A stretch of 64,000 nucleotides of DNA. Source: Clostridium sp. CAG:354_28_25 (lineage in GTDB: Bacteria > Bacillota > Clostridia > TANB77 > CAG-508). The notes below the pieces were generated by a model that saw only the letters and a list, made by a program, of their open reading frames with translations, did not search any database and was not told the DNA's origin. Numbering within the stretch: position 1 is the first letter of the stretch; every line of letters starts with the position of its first letter. Of this stretch, positions 18,306-26,490 are shown piece by piece. Location: assembly GCA_001915925.1 (NCBI GenBank), contig MNRL01000019.1:1-64000 (forward strand), given 5' to 3'. The position numbers and the translations under genes were made by a program.

Positions 18306-18316
18306 AAATAAAAAAT

Positions 18317-18372
18317 AAAAATAGAAGGAGTAGTATTAATAGATTATATGCTAAAAATCCTTCTATTTTTTT
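18317..18372 (+). terminator. Terminator of the clpP-clpX unit
   Basis: AAAAATAGAAGGA pairs with TCCTTCTATTTTT across a 28-nt loop, followed by T residues. Confidence 0.65.
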
Positions 18373-18382
18373 CGTGTATAAG

Positions 18383-18411
18383 TTGAAAAAAAGATTAAGT
18401 TGTGATATATA
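18383..18411 (+). promoter_or_regulatory. SigA-type promoter for rlmN-prpC-prkC
   Basis: TTGAAA, 17 bp, TATATA, 38 bp before rlmN. Confidence 0.55.
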
Positions 18412-18448
18412 TAGTTTTACAAATAATAGGTGAAAAAGAGAAAAGAAA

Positions 18449-19480
18449 ATGAAGAATATAAAAGATTATAATTTAGACGAACTAAAAAAAGAATTTCAAG
18501 AATTAGGAGAAAAACCATATAGAGCAGAACAAGTTTTTATGTGGCTATATAAAGAAAAAGTAAAAGAATTTGATGATATGACGAATATATCAAAAGAGCT
18601 AAGACAAAAATTACAAGAAAATTATACAATGTGTAATTATAAGATAGCAAAAAAATTAGTTTCAAAAGATGGAACTAAAAAATATTTATTTGATATATTA
18701 GACGGGAATATGATAGAAACAGTTTTAATGGAATACCACCATGGTAAAACATTATGTGTTTCATCACAAATTGGTTGCAAAATGGGGTGTAAATTCTGTG
18801 CATCAACAGGAATTCCATTTGTTAGAAGTTTAAGTAGTGGAGAGATTGTAGAACAAATCTTAGCAGTAGAGCAAGAAGAAAATACAAAGATATCAAATAT
18901 TGTTTTTATGGGAATTGGTGAACCATTCGATAATTTTGATAATGTAATAAATGCTATTGGAATTTTAAATAATCCAAAGGGATTAAATATAGGTGCAAGA
19001 CATATAAGTATTTCTACTAGTGGAATTGTACCTAAAATTTATGAGTTGGCAGACAAAAAAATACAATGTACATTATCAATATCATTACATGCAACAAATG
19101 ACGATAAAAGATCTGCTATGATGCCAGTTAACAATGCATATCCAATTAAAGAATTAATGAAGGCATGTAAATATTATATAGAAAAAACAAATAAAAGAAT
19201 TTCTTTTGAATATGCTTTAGCAAAGGATAATAACGATAATTTGGAAGATGCTAAAGAATTAGTAAAATTATTACATGGAATGCTTGCACATGTAAATTTA
19301 ATACCAATTAATAAAATAGAAAATGGGAAATTTGTAAAATCTACAGATAATAATATAATTAGATTTAGAGATTATTTAAATGCACATGGAATTGTAGCAA
19401 CAATAAGAAGAGAGTTAGGTTCAGACATAGAAGCTGCATGTGGACAATTAAGAAGGAAGACGATAGAAGAAAAACGTTAG
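18449..19480 (+). CDS. rlmN: 23S rRNA (A2503-C2) / tRNA (A37-C2) methyltransferase
   Basis: A 343-residue radical-SAM enzyme that methylates A2503 of 23S rRNA and A37 of some tRNAs. The 4Fe-4S cluster motif CKMGCKFC (about 110-117) is flanked by SSQIG and AS, and the C-terminal AACGQLR carries the catalytic Cys that pairs with the internal Cys of the core. The length is standard. It starts the run rlmN-prpC-prkC, which is conserved in Firmicutes next to rsgA and rpe. The next gene begins 10 bp downstream. Confidence 0.96.
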   Translation: MKNIKDYNLDELKKEFQELGEKPYRAEQVFMWLYKEKVKEFDDMTNISKELRQKLQENYTMCNYKIAKKLVSKDGTKKYLFDILDGNMIETVLMEYHHGKTLCVSSQIGCKMGCKFCASTGIPFVRSLSSGEIVEQILAVEQEENTKISNIVFMGIGEPFDNFDNVINAIGILNNPKGLNIGARHISISTSGIVPKIYELADKKIQCTLSISLHATNDDKRSAMMPVNNAYPIKELMKACKYYIEKTNKRISFEYALAKDNNDNLEDAKELVKLLHGMLAHVNLIPINKIENGKFVKSTDNNIIRFRDYLNAHGIVATIRRELGSDIEAACGQLRRKTIEEKR

Positions 19481-19490
19481 AGGTGATAAA

Positions 19491-20222
19491 ATGAAATGTT
19501 TTGCTAAAACCGATTTAGGTAAAGCAAGAGAATTAAATGAAGATTCATATTATATTCCAGCAGAAGAAAATGAATTAAGAATATATATGTTGGCAGATGG
19601 AATGGGAGGATATAATGGAGGAGAAATTGCAAGTAAACTTGCAATAGATTCTGCGAGGAAATATCTAACCAATAATTTTAATACGATACCACATGATAGA
19701 ATAAATATTGAAGAACTAGTAAGAAGTAGTATGGAATATGCGAATATGGTAGTATTCGAAAAATCAAAAGAAGTACAAGAATTAGAAGGAATGGGTACAA
19801 CTTTGGAATTAGTTTTAGGCTATGGGAATAAAATATATATAGGTCATGTTGGAGACAGCAGAATATACAGAGTAAGAAAAAACATTATAAGAAAATTAAC
19901 AACAGACCATAGTTATGTTGAAAAATTAGTAAAAGAAGGAACAATAACAAGGGAAGAAGCAGAAAATCATCCTAAAAAGAATATGCTTATGAAAGCTTTA
20001 GGATGTACTCCTTATGTAGAGCCAGATGTAACAACTAAAGGTTTTCTTAAAGGAGATAAACTTGTCTTAACATCAGATGGGTTAACAAATATGGTATCAA
20101 ACCAAGAAATATACGATATAGTAACAAATGATGTAGAAAATGCTACTACGAAGTTGGTCGAATTAGCAAACAATAGAGGAGGATATGATAACATAACGGT
20201 TGTTATTGTATATAATGATTAA
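19491..20222 (+). CDS. prpC: PP2C-type serine/threonine phosphatase
   Basis: A 243-residue metal-dependent phosphatase that reverses PrkC phosphorylation. PP2C motifs are complete: ADGMGGYNGGE (metal Asp), GMGTTLE, GHVGDSRIYR, and TSDGLTNM (metal Asp) with a C-terminal GGYDNITVV. It lies between rlmN and prkC, 14 bp before the kinase gene, the standard phosphatase-kinase pair of Firmicutes. AGAGGTGAT provides the ribosome binding site. Confidence 0.95.
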   Translation: MKCFAKTDLGKARELNEDSYYIPAEENELRIYMLADGMGGYNGGEIASKLAIDSARKYLTNNFNTIPHDRINIEELVRSSMEYANMVVFEKSKEVQELEGMGTTLELVLGYGNKIYIGHVGDSRIYRVRKNIIRKLTTDHSYVEKLVKEGTITREEAENHPKKNMLMKALGCTPYVEPDVTTKGFLKGDKLVLTSDGLTNMVSNQEIYDIVTNDVENATTKLVELANNRGGYDNITVVIVYND

Positions 20223-20236
20223 GGAGAGATGGAAGA

Positions 20237-22222
20237 ATGGACCTAGAGGGGAAAATATTAGGTAACAGATACGAGATAATAGAGAAAATAGGCAATGGTG
20301 GAATGGCAACGGTTTATAAAAGTAAGGACCGTGTTTTGAATAGATATGTAGCAGTAAAAATATTAAGGGATGAATTTACTACAGATGAAGAGTTTATAAA
20401 GAGATTTAGAATAGAAGCACAATCAGCGGCGAGCCTTACACATCCAAACATTGTATCTATATTTGATGTAGGTAATGAGGGAAGTTTATATTATATCGTA
20501 ATGGAATTAATTAAGGGTAAAACATTAAAAGAGATAATTACAGAGGAAAACGGACCTTTACCTTGGAAATGGTCTTTAAATGTAGTAACTCAAATTGCAT
20601 CAGCATTAGAGACCGCCCATAAAAATAATATTGTTCATAGAGATATAAAGCCACATAATATTATAATAACAGAGGATGGAATAGCAAAAGTTACAGATTT
20701 TGGAATAGCAAAAGCAGTCTCAAATTCTACAATTACAGCTTTTGGAACAACAATAGGTTCTGTACATTATTTTTCACCAGAGCATGCAAGAGGAGGATAT
20801 ACAGATGCAAAATCTGACCTATATTCTTTAGGTGTTGTAATGTATGAAATGTTAACTGGTAGAGTTCCTTTTGATGCAGATACACCTGTATCTGTAGCAT
20901 TAAAACATATGCAAGAAGACCCGATTGAGCCAAAAGAGTTAAATGATAATATTCCTCAAGTCGTAAATGATATTATAATGAAAGCAATGCAAAAGGATGT
21001 AAATTTAAGATATCAATCTGCAACAGAAATGCTAAAAGATTTGAATGCGGCCTTAAAAAATCCAGATGATAATTTTGTACATATTGGAAGTAACATAGGA
21101 GCTGCGACACAAAGAATTTCTACTCAAGAAATAGCAGAAGCAGAAAGAAAAGCAAAAGAAGCTAATAATCCTAATAATGGGAAGAAACCAAATAAGTTTA
21201 TAGAATTTGTAAAAAAACATAAAGCATTATCTTTTGTAATAGGAGCAATTATATTATTCTTCGTTGCATTTGGTGCTACAATGGGAATAGTAGAATTAGT
21301 AAATCCAAATGATGTTCAGATTCCTGATTTAGTAAATAAAACTCAAGATGAGGCAGAACAAATTGTAAAAGACTTAAAACTAAAGCTAGTTGTAAAATCA
21401 GAAGAATATAATGAGAATGTTGAAGAAGGGAAGATAATATCTCAAGACCCTACGTACCAAGAGAATTATACAATAAAGGAACATAGTGAAATTTCTGTAG
21501 TTATAAGTAAAGGTACAGAAACAGTAGAAGTTCCAGATGTTGTTGGTAAAACAAGAGAAGAAGCAGAAAAACTATTAAAAGACGCTGGACTAGTAGCAGA
21601 GATAACCGAAGAAAATGACGAAAAGGTAGAAGCTGGAATCGTATTAAGTCAAGATATAGAAGATGGCGAAACTGTTAATAAAGGAAGTACTGTAAAATTA
21701 GTTGTAAGTAAAGGTAGTGCAATCGTAAATGTAGAAGTTCCAAGTCTTGTAGGAAAAACTGAACAAGAAGCAAGAAATTTATTAACAGAAGCTGGGTTAA
21801 AAGTTAACGTAGTTAATGATGAAGATGAATCTAAAAATGATGGAGTTGTATTAAGACAGAGTAAAGATGCTGGTACAGAAGTACAAGAAGGAACTACAAT
21901 TACAATTACAGTTAATAAGGTTTCAGAAGCCAAAGAAGCAACATTTACAATTGATGTAGAAGCAATTACAGGTGGATATGAAGAAGAAACAGGAAATAGT
22001 ACAAGTGGAAACACAGCAAAAACAGTTGATATAACAATTACAGTAGGTGGAAGCGAAGCTTTCCAACAATCTAATGTAGATAAAAAGACTACTATAACAG
22101 CAAGAGTTAGTGGAAAAGGTTCAAAAGAAGTTGTTGTAACATTAACAAACTCAAGAGGAGAAAGCTATAGAAGATCTACAACATTTAATTTTAATAATGC
22201 AACGACATATACATTTAATTAA
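20237..22222 (+). CDS. prkC: PASTA-domain serine/threonine kinase
   Basis: A 661-residue membrane kinase that senses muropeptides or lipid II and phosphorylates growth and wall proteins. Cytoplasmic kinase domain about 10-275: GNGGMATVY loop, AVKIL Lys, HRDIKPHN catalytic loop, DFGIAK. A basic juxtamembrane stretch is followed by one transmembrane helix (about 332-354), then three PASTA repeats (about 361-428, 430-497, 499-564). The last 95 residues (565-661) are a Thr/Asn-rich, beta-strand-like region I do not recognise. It follows prpC and ends at a strong terminator. Confidence 0.95.
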   Translation: MDLEGKILGNRYEIIEKIGNGGMATVYKSKDRVLNRYVAVKILRDEFTTDEEFIKRFRIEAQSAASLTHPNIVSIFDVGNEGSLYYIVMELIKGKTLKEIITEENGPLPWKWSLNVVTQIASALETAHKNNIVHRDIKPHNIIITEDGIAKVTDFGIAKAVSNSTITAFGTTIGSVHYFSPEHARGGYTDAKSDLYSLGVVMYEMLTGRVPFDADTPVSVALKHMQEDPIEPKELNDNIPQVVNDIIMKAMQKDVNLRYQSATEMLKDLNAALKNPDDNFVHIGSNIGAATQRISTQEIAEAERKAKEANNPNNGKKPNKFIEFVKKHKALSFVIGAIILFFVAFGATMGIVELVNPNDVQIPDLVNKTQDEAEQIVKDLKLKLVVKSEEYNENVEEGKIISQDPTYQENYTIKEHSEISVVISKGTETVEVPDVVGKTREEAEKLLKDAGLVAEITEENDEKVEAGIVLSQDIEDGETVNKGSTVKLVVSKGSAIVNVEVPSLVGKTEQEARNLLTEAGLKVNVVNDEDESKNDGVVLRQSKDAGTEVQEGTTITITVNKVSEAKEATFTIDVEAITGGYEEETGNSTSGNTAKTVDITITVGGSEAFQQSNVDKKTTITARVSGKGSKEVVVTLTNSRGESYRRSTTFNFNNATTYTFN

Positions 22223-22253
22223 AAAAGATAAAGCAATTAGCTTTATCTTTTTT
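22221..22253 (+). terminator. Terminator after prkC
   Basis: AAAAAAGATAAAGC pairs with GCTTTATCTTTTTT around AATTA. The T run follows. Confidence 0.85.
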
Positions 22254-22276
22254 ATATATAGTAAATGCAATAAAAT

Positions 22277-22305
22277 TTGAAATTAACATAAAAATATGAT
22301 AGAAT
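22277..22305 (+). promoter_or_regulatory. SigA-type promoter
   Basis: TTGAAA, 17 bp, TAGAAT, upstream of the DUF1385 gene. Confidence 0.55.
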
Positions 22306-22371
22306 AGATAAGAAAAATTTGGTATTAACCACTTGCAAACAAACCAATAAATAATTTTAGGAGGTAGAAGT

Positions 22372-23052
22372 ATGTATATTGCAGAGGCTCGGGCGTATAA
22401 TGATGGGATAGAGTTTTATCCTAATAATGGAAAAGTAATTTTTGCTAAACGATGTAATGGAAAAGTTGTAGTAGAAAGCAGAACCAGTTCTTATATAGAA
22501 AAACAAGAAGACATTTTCAAATTTAAAATACTTTTACTACTTTTTTTTGCAGTAAATGTTGTGATTTTTAGTATAATTGGAAAATTAAAAATTCCGAATA
22601 TAGAAGTCATATTAGTAGCTTTTTTTGTTTGGGAGGTAGTTCTGTTCTTTTATATAGAAAAAAACAAAAATAAGAACAATACCCAGTCATTTAAATATCA
22701 TGCAGCGGAACATAAAGTTTTAAACTATGTAGATAAATATGGGAAGAATGCTGTATTAGATGTAGAAAAAGTTATGAATATGAGTTCAATTTCATTTCGG
22801 TGTGGTTCAACTGTTCTTACGGTAGGACTTATATTTGCTACATTATTTCTTGTAGGTAAAGCATTTATTCCTTGGCTGATTTTAAAAATAGTATGGCTTG
22901 TGATTTCGGGATATATTGCTTTAAAATTATGGGCAAATGGAAAATGTGATTTTTTGCAAAAATTAGTGGTGCTACAACCAACATATGAAGAGGTTGAAGT
23001 AGCAGTGGAAGGAATGAAAGAATATTTAAGATTACAGCAAAGCGAAGATTAA
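22372..23052 (+). CDS. DUF1385 (YqhQ-like) membrane protein, divergent
   Basis: A 226-residue membrane protein. The core signatures of DUF1385/YqhQ are present: YHAAEHKVLNYV (about 119-130), FRCGST (about 143-148) and the C-terminal LQPTYEEVEVA. Three to four hydrophobic helices lie at about 48-66, 73-92, 148-168 and 170-186. The N-terminal GGQAVIEGVMM motif typical of the family is replaced by an unrelated beta-rich stretch. The family function is unsettled. TAGGAGGTAG precedes the start. In many clostridia such a gene sits beside prmC; here prmC is 24 kb away. Confidence 0.75.
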   Translation: MYIAEARAYNDGIEFYPNNGKVIFAKRCNGKVVVESRTSSYIEKQEDIFKFKILLLLFFAVNVVIFSIIGKLKIPNIEVILVAFFVWEVVLFFYIEKNKNKNNTQSFKYHAAEHKVLNYVDKYGKNAVLDVEKVMNMSSISFRCGSTVLTVGLIFATLFLVGKAFIPWLILKIVWLVISGYIALKLWANGKCDFLQKLVVLQPTYEEVEVAVEGMKEYLRLQQSED

Positions 23053-23072
23053 CCGACAATTTGTGATTACAA

Positions 23073-23105
23073 GACAAAGGAGCAGTGTGAATCTGCTCCT
23101 TTGTC
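23073..23105 (+). terminator. Stem-loop, weak terminator
   Basis: GACAAAGGAGCAG pairs perfectly with CTGCTCCTTTGTC around a 7-nt loop. No T run follows, so termination is uncertain. Confidence 0.5.
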
Positions 23106-23115
23106 GTATATAATA

Positions 23116-23144
23116 TTGATAAATTATTTTATTTTTGATAATAT
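23116..23144 (+). promoter_or_regulatory. SigA-type promoter for the thioesterase gene
   Basis: TTGATA, 17 bp, TAATAT, 29 bp before the start. Confidence 0.5.
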
Positions 23145-23172
23145 AAAACAGATTAATTAGAAGGTGATAAAT

Positions 23173-23910
23173 ATGGAAAATGAATATAAAAGGAAATTTT
23201 TTATAGGCTATTCAAATTGTGACAGAAAAGTAAATTTAAGTGTGTTAAATTCGTTATACCTAATACAAGATATGATGACAGAGTATTTTGGATTTCTAAA
23301 AAGTGATAATATAATTTTAAAGAGCGAAAATAATGCAATATGGGTACTAGCCAAAACAAAAGTGCACTTTAATAAATATCCAAAATGGAGAGATTTAATT
23401 GAAGGAACTGTTTTTACCACAGGAATAAAGCCAATTCGTGTAGAAACCGAAGCACAATTTAAAGATAAAGATAATAATGTATTGTTTTATGCAAATCAAG
23501 AAACTTGTGTTATAGATTTAACAGATAGAAAAATAAGAAAAATTAATACAGTTAATTATCCAACAGGTGTTCAAATAAAAGAAGGTATAAACAAAGAAAA
23601 ATATTTAAGATTAAACACAGAATTTACTGAAGCTGATAAAGTATATGAACAGAAAATACATTCAACAGATATAGATTTTAGTTACCATACAAATAATGTA
23701 TCATATGTTAAATATATTCTGAATTCATTAAATTCAGATTTTATAGATAGTCATAAGATAACAGACTTTGAGATACATTATATAAATGAAAGCAAAGAGG
23801 GACAAAAGTTATCTATTTATAAAAAAATAAAAGATAATGAAATAGAGTTTCTTATAAAAGAAGAAAACAGAGAAATAGCAAGAGCTAATTTAAAATATAT
23901 AAAAGAATAG
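23173..23910 (+). CDS. Acyl-ACP thioesterase (Fat family)
   Basis: A 245-residue double-hotdog protein resembling bacterial relatives of plant FatA/FatB, which release fatty acids from acyl carrier protein. Visible landmarks: the N-terminal YSNCDRK and NSLYLIQDMMTEY helix region, a central WVLAKTKVHFNKYPKWRD stretch, and a second repeat with the DIDFSYHTNNVSYVKYIL helix carrying the Asp, His and Asn positions of the hotdog active site. ATG 23173 is preferred to an in-frame GTG nine bases earlier because AAGGTGAT is then correctly spaced. The next gene starts 9 bp later. Confidence 0.82.
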   Translation: MENEYKRKFFIGYSNCDRKVNLSVLNSLYLIQDMMTEYFGFLKSDNIILKSENNAIWVLAKTKVHFNKYPKWRDLIEGTVFTTGIKPIRVETEAQFKDKDNNVLFYANQETCVIDLTDRKIRKINTVNYPTGVQIKEGINKEKYLRLNTEFTEADKVYEQKIHSTDIDFSYHTNNVSYVKYILNSLNSDFIDSHKITDFEIHYINESKEGQKLSIYKKIKDNEIEFLIKEENREIARANLKYIKE

Positions 23911-23919
23911 GAGAATATT

Positions 23920-24588
23920 ATGGAAAAAATAAGTAATATAGAAAGAAGAAATAATTCAAATAAAAAAATAAAACAATTAGGAATAGCTTGTCTTGAAACT
24001 TTACCAGTAATAGAAGATAGTACACAAGTAAGCCTAAAAGATATAGATACAATCTGTAAAAGAGCTATAGCTTGTTTAATATCCACTCAATTAGCTATAG
24101 ATATATCTGAAAACAATGATTATGATAGTTCTAAGACTTTTTTTCTAAATATGTTAAAACAATATGGCGTTCAAGATAATTTAATAGAAAAAGAAAAAAG
24201 AATATTTAATGGAAAATATAGTAAACAAGACGTAATTGATGTTGTATGGTCTTACGAGGCTTATTGGTCATTAGTTTGGACATTAGGGTTAGTAGAGAAT
24301 ATCGATTATCCAAACCAGATTTGCGATTGTGAAAAAGCAATTATGCTAGTTAGCACTTGTAAAACATATGACGATTTTAAATGTAAATGTAAAATAAGAG
24401 ATATAGAAGAAATTTTAGATATGTTAGATTTATATTATCGTTATGATTGGGCTGTAACTGAAAAAAGAATTAATCCAGATACACTTATAGCAGATTTAAA
24501 TCCAGATGTAGTTGTTGAACGCAGAAAAGGACTTGAATGGTTAATAGCAAACGAAGAAGATTGGGACGAAATTTCTTTAGATACATAG
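23920..24588 (+). CDS. DUF4272 domain protein
   Basis: A 222-residue soluble, mostly helical protein. The C-terminal signature RRKGLEWLIANEEDWDEIS matches the conserved end of DUF4272 proteins, and a WSYEAYWSLVWTLG segment (about 110-123) is also family-typical. No function is established. Members often occur beside secretion or toxin-immunity loci, but no such genes are seen here. It is co-transcribed with the thioesterase (9 bp gap, AGGAGA site). Confidence 0.8.
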   Translation: MEKISNIERRNNSNKKIKQLGIACLETLPVIEDSTQVSLKDIDTICKRAIACLISTQLAIDISENNDYDSSKTFFLNMLKQYGVQDNLIEKEKRIFNGKYSKQDVIDVVWSYEAYWSLVWTLGLVENIDYPNQICDCEKAIMLVSTCKTYDDFKCKCKIRDIEEILDMLDLYYRYDWAVTEKRINPDTLIADLNPDVVVERRKGLEWLIANEEDWDEISLDT

Positions 24589-24590
24589 TA

Positions 24591-24618
24591 TTGAATTAAC
24601 AGATACATATGATATAAT
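24591..24618 (+). promoter_or_regulatory. SigA-type promoter
   Basis: TTGAAT, 16 bp, TATAAT. It starts right after the DUF4272 stop and drives the 67-codon gene. Confidence 0.6.
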
Positions 24619-24648
24619 CAATCTATCAAAAAATGGGAGGTTGAAGGA

Positions 24649-24852
24649 ATGAACGAATACAAATTTATTCCAACACCAGTATTCCGGGATCCAATTTTAA
24701 GATATCTTATTTTCTTTAAAGGTAAGATTTTACCTATTGGATATTTGGTGGAAGATATTGGTGGAGTTGAAGTGATAGTTTTCAAAAAAGAAAACTTGGC
24801 TTTAACAGATGATATTTTTAAGAAATATCTCGAAAGAAGTAGCACAGTTTAG
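24649..24852 (+). CDS. Small hypothetical protein (67 aa)
   Basis: A 67-residue protein with no recognised domain. It alternates hydrophobic strands (FKGKILPIGYLV, GGVEVIVF) with a C-terminal amphipathic helix, suggesting a compact alpha/beta fold. Support for a real gene: its own TTGAAT-TATAAT promoter, a GGGAGGTTGAAGG ribosome site, and a stem-loop overlapping the stop. Function unknown. Confidence 0.65.
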   Translation: MNEYKFIPTPVFRDPILRYLIFFKGKILPIGYLVEDIGGVEVIVFKKENLALTDDIFKKYLERSSTV

Positions 24853-24862
24853 GCTGTGCTAC
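24839..24862 (+). terminator. Stem-loop overlapping a stop codon
   Basis: GTAGCACAG pairs perfectly with CTGTGCTAC around a 6-nt loop; the left arm lies in the last codons of the 67-codon gene. There is no clear T run. Confidence 0.5.
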
Positions 24863-24879
24863 AGCCATTTATAAAAATA

Positions 24880-24908
24880 TTTAAAAAATAAAATAAATAT
24901 GGTATAAT
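24880..24908 (+). promoter_or_regulatory. Extended -10 promoter for rsgA-rpe
   Basis: TTTAAA, 17 bp, TATAAT preceded by TGG, 27 bp before rsgA. Confidence 0.6.
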
Positions 24909-24934
24909 GTACAAAAAATAAGAAAAGGAGAATT

Positions 24935-25792
24935 ATGCAAGGAAAAATAATAAGTAATATATCAAATTTATATTATATCGAAGCAAATGAAAAAATGTAT
25001 ACTTGTAATGCAAGAGGTAAATTAAAAGATGAAGGAATAGTTGTTGGAGATATAGTAGATTTTGATGAGAATGAGAATATAATAGAAAAAATAGAAGAAA
25101 GGGATAATTATATTAAAAGACCTAAAATTTCAAATATAACCCAAATAGTGTGTGTGTTATCCGCGAAAAATCCAAAACCAGATTTATTAATGCTAGATAA
25201 ACAACTAGCATATGCCGAATATGTTGGTATAAAGGCTGCAATTGTAATTAATAAAATAGACTTAGACAAGGAAAAGGTAGAAGAGATAAAAGAAATTTAT
25301 AAAAATATAGGTTATCCAATGGTAGAGACAAATGCAAAAGAAAAAGAGGGAATAGCTAGCCTAAATAAGATTTTAGAAAACAATATAAGTGTATTTGCTG
25401 GAAATTCAGGAGTCGGAAAATCTACTTTATTAAATAGCATTTTTGGAAAAGAATTAACCAAAGCTGGACTAATAAGTGATAAAAATAAAAAAGGTAAAAA
25501 TACTACAACAAATATTGCATTATATAAAATTAAAGAAAATGAATATATTGCAGATACACCAGGTTTTTCAACCTTTGATATTTCTGAAATCGAATCCGAT
25601 AAATTAGCAGAATATTTTAAAGAATTTAAGCAATATATAAAAGATTGTGAGTATATAGGGTGTAGACATATTAAAGAAGAAAACTGTGGAATAAAAAATG
25701 CATTGCAAAAAGGAGAAATAACAGAAAGTAGATATCAAAATTTCATAAAAATATATGAGAATTTAAAAGATAAGGAGGAACACAAATGGTAG
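24935..25792 (+). CDS. rsgA: Ribosome small-subunit-dependent GTPase A
   Basis: A 285-residue circularly permuted GTPase that helps finish 30S subunit maturation. N-terminal OB fold (about 1-65); G motifs in permuted order NKIDLD (G4), GNSGVGKST (G1), DTPGFS (G3); C-terminal zinc domain with the CEYIGCRHIKEENC pattern (Cys, Cys, His, Cys). The order rsgA-rpe downstream of prpC-prkC is standard in Firmicutes. It overlaps rpe by 7 bp, and the rpe ribosome site AAGGAGG lies in its last codons. Confidence 0.96.
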   Translation: MQGKIISNISNLYYIEANEKMYTCNARGKLKDEGIVVGDIVDFDENENIIEKIEERDNYIKRPKISNITQIVCVLSAKNPKPDLLMLDKQLAYAEYVGIKAAIVINKIDLDKEKVEEIKEIYKNIGYPMVETNAKEKEGIASLNKILENNISVFAGNSGVGKSTLLNSIFGKELTKAGLISDKNKKGKNTTTNIALYKIKENEYIADTPGFSTFDISEIESDKLAEYFKEFKQYIKDCEYIGCRHIKEENCGIKNALQKGEITESRYQNFIKIYENLKDKEEHKW

Positions 25793-26445
25793 AGATTTCA
25801 GCATCAATATTAGATGCAAAGGAAGATGAAGCAGCAAAAATATTTTATAATTTAGAGGTAGCAAAGATAGATTATTTCCATATAGATGTTATGGATGGAA
25901 AATTTGTAGAAAAAAATACTGTAGATAAAATGAATCAGTATTCAAATATATTAAAGCAAATTACTACATTACCATTGGATGTTCATTTAATGGTAGAAGA
26001 TGTAGAAACATATATAAAATTATACAGTGCAATTGAGCCAAATATGATAACTTTTCATTTAGAGGCAATTAAAGATAAAGAAAAAATCTACGAAATGATT
26101 AAATTAGTAAAAGACAACAATTGTAAAGTTGGTATTGCCATTAAACCTAATACAGAAGTAAAGGAAATATATGAATTTTTACCATATATAAATACAGTAT
26201 TAGTGATGACAGTAGAACCAGGTAAAGGTGGACAAGCTTTAATTCCAGAGACTTTAAGAAAAATTAGAATATTAAAAGAATACTTAAATCAACATAATTT
26301 AGATACATATATTGAAGCTGATGGTGGTATAAATCTTGATACAATAGATGAAGTAAAAGAGTCTGGAGTAGATATAGCCGTTGTCGGAAATGGAATATTA
26401 AAGACCGAAAATTATAGAACAACTGTAAGTAAATTAAAAAACTAA
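25786..26445 (+). CDS. rpe: Ribulose-phosphate 3-epimerase
   Basis: A 219-residue TIM-barrel enzyme of the pentose phosphate pathway that interconverts ribulose-5-P and xylulose-5-P. Family motifs: SASILDA at the start, HIDVMDG (catalytic Asp, metal), DVHLMV, VEPGKGGQ and EADGGIN (second catalytic Asp). The length matches the family. It overlaps the end of rsgA and converges on the bactofilin-like gene across a shared terminator. Confidence 0.95.
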   Translation: MVEISASILDAKEDEAAKIFYNLEVAKIDYFHIDVMDGKFVEKNTVDKMNQYSNILKQITTLPLDVHLMVEDVETYIKLYSAIEPNMITFHLEAIKDKEKIYEMIKLVKDNNCKVGIAIKPNTEVKEIYEFLPYINTVLVMTVEPGKGGQALIPETLRKIRILKEYLNQHNLDTYIEADGGINLDTIDEVKESGVDIAVVGNGILKTENYRTTVSKLKN

Positions 26446-26460
26446 GCTTATATAAATAGA

Positions 26461-26490
26461 GAAACGTAGCAATTAATTTGCTACGTTTTC
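26461..26490. terminator. Bidirectional terminator
   Basis: GAAACGTAGCAA pairs with TTGCTACGTTTTC, with T runs on both sides, between convergent rpe and the bactofilin-like gene, whose stop lies inside the loop. Confidence 0.75.
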
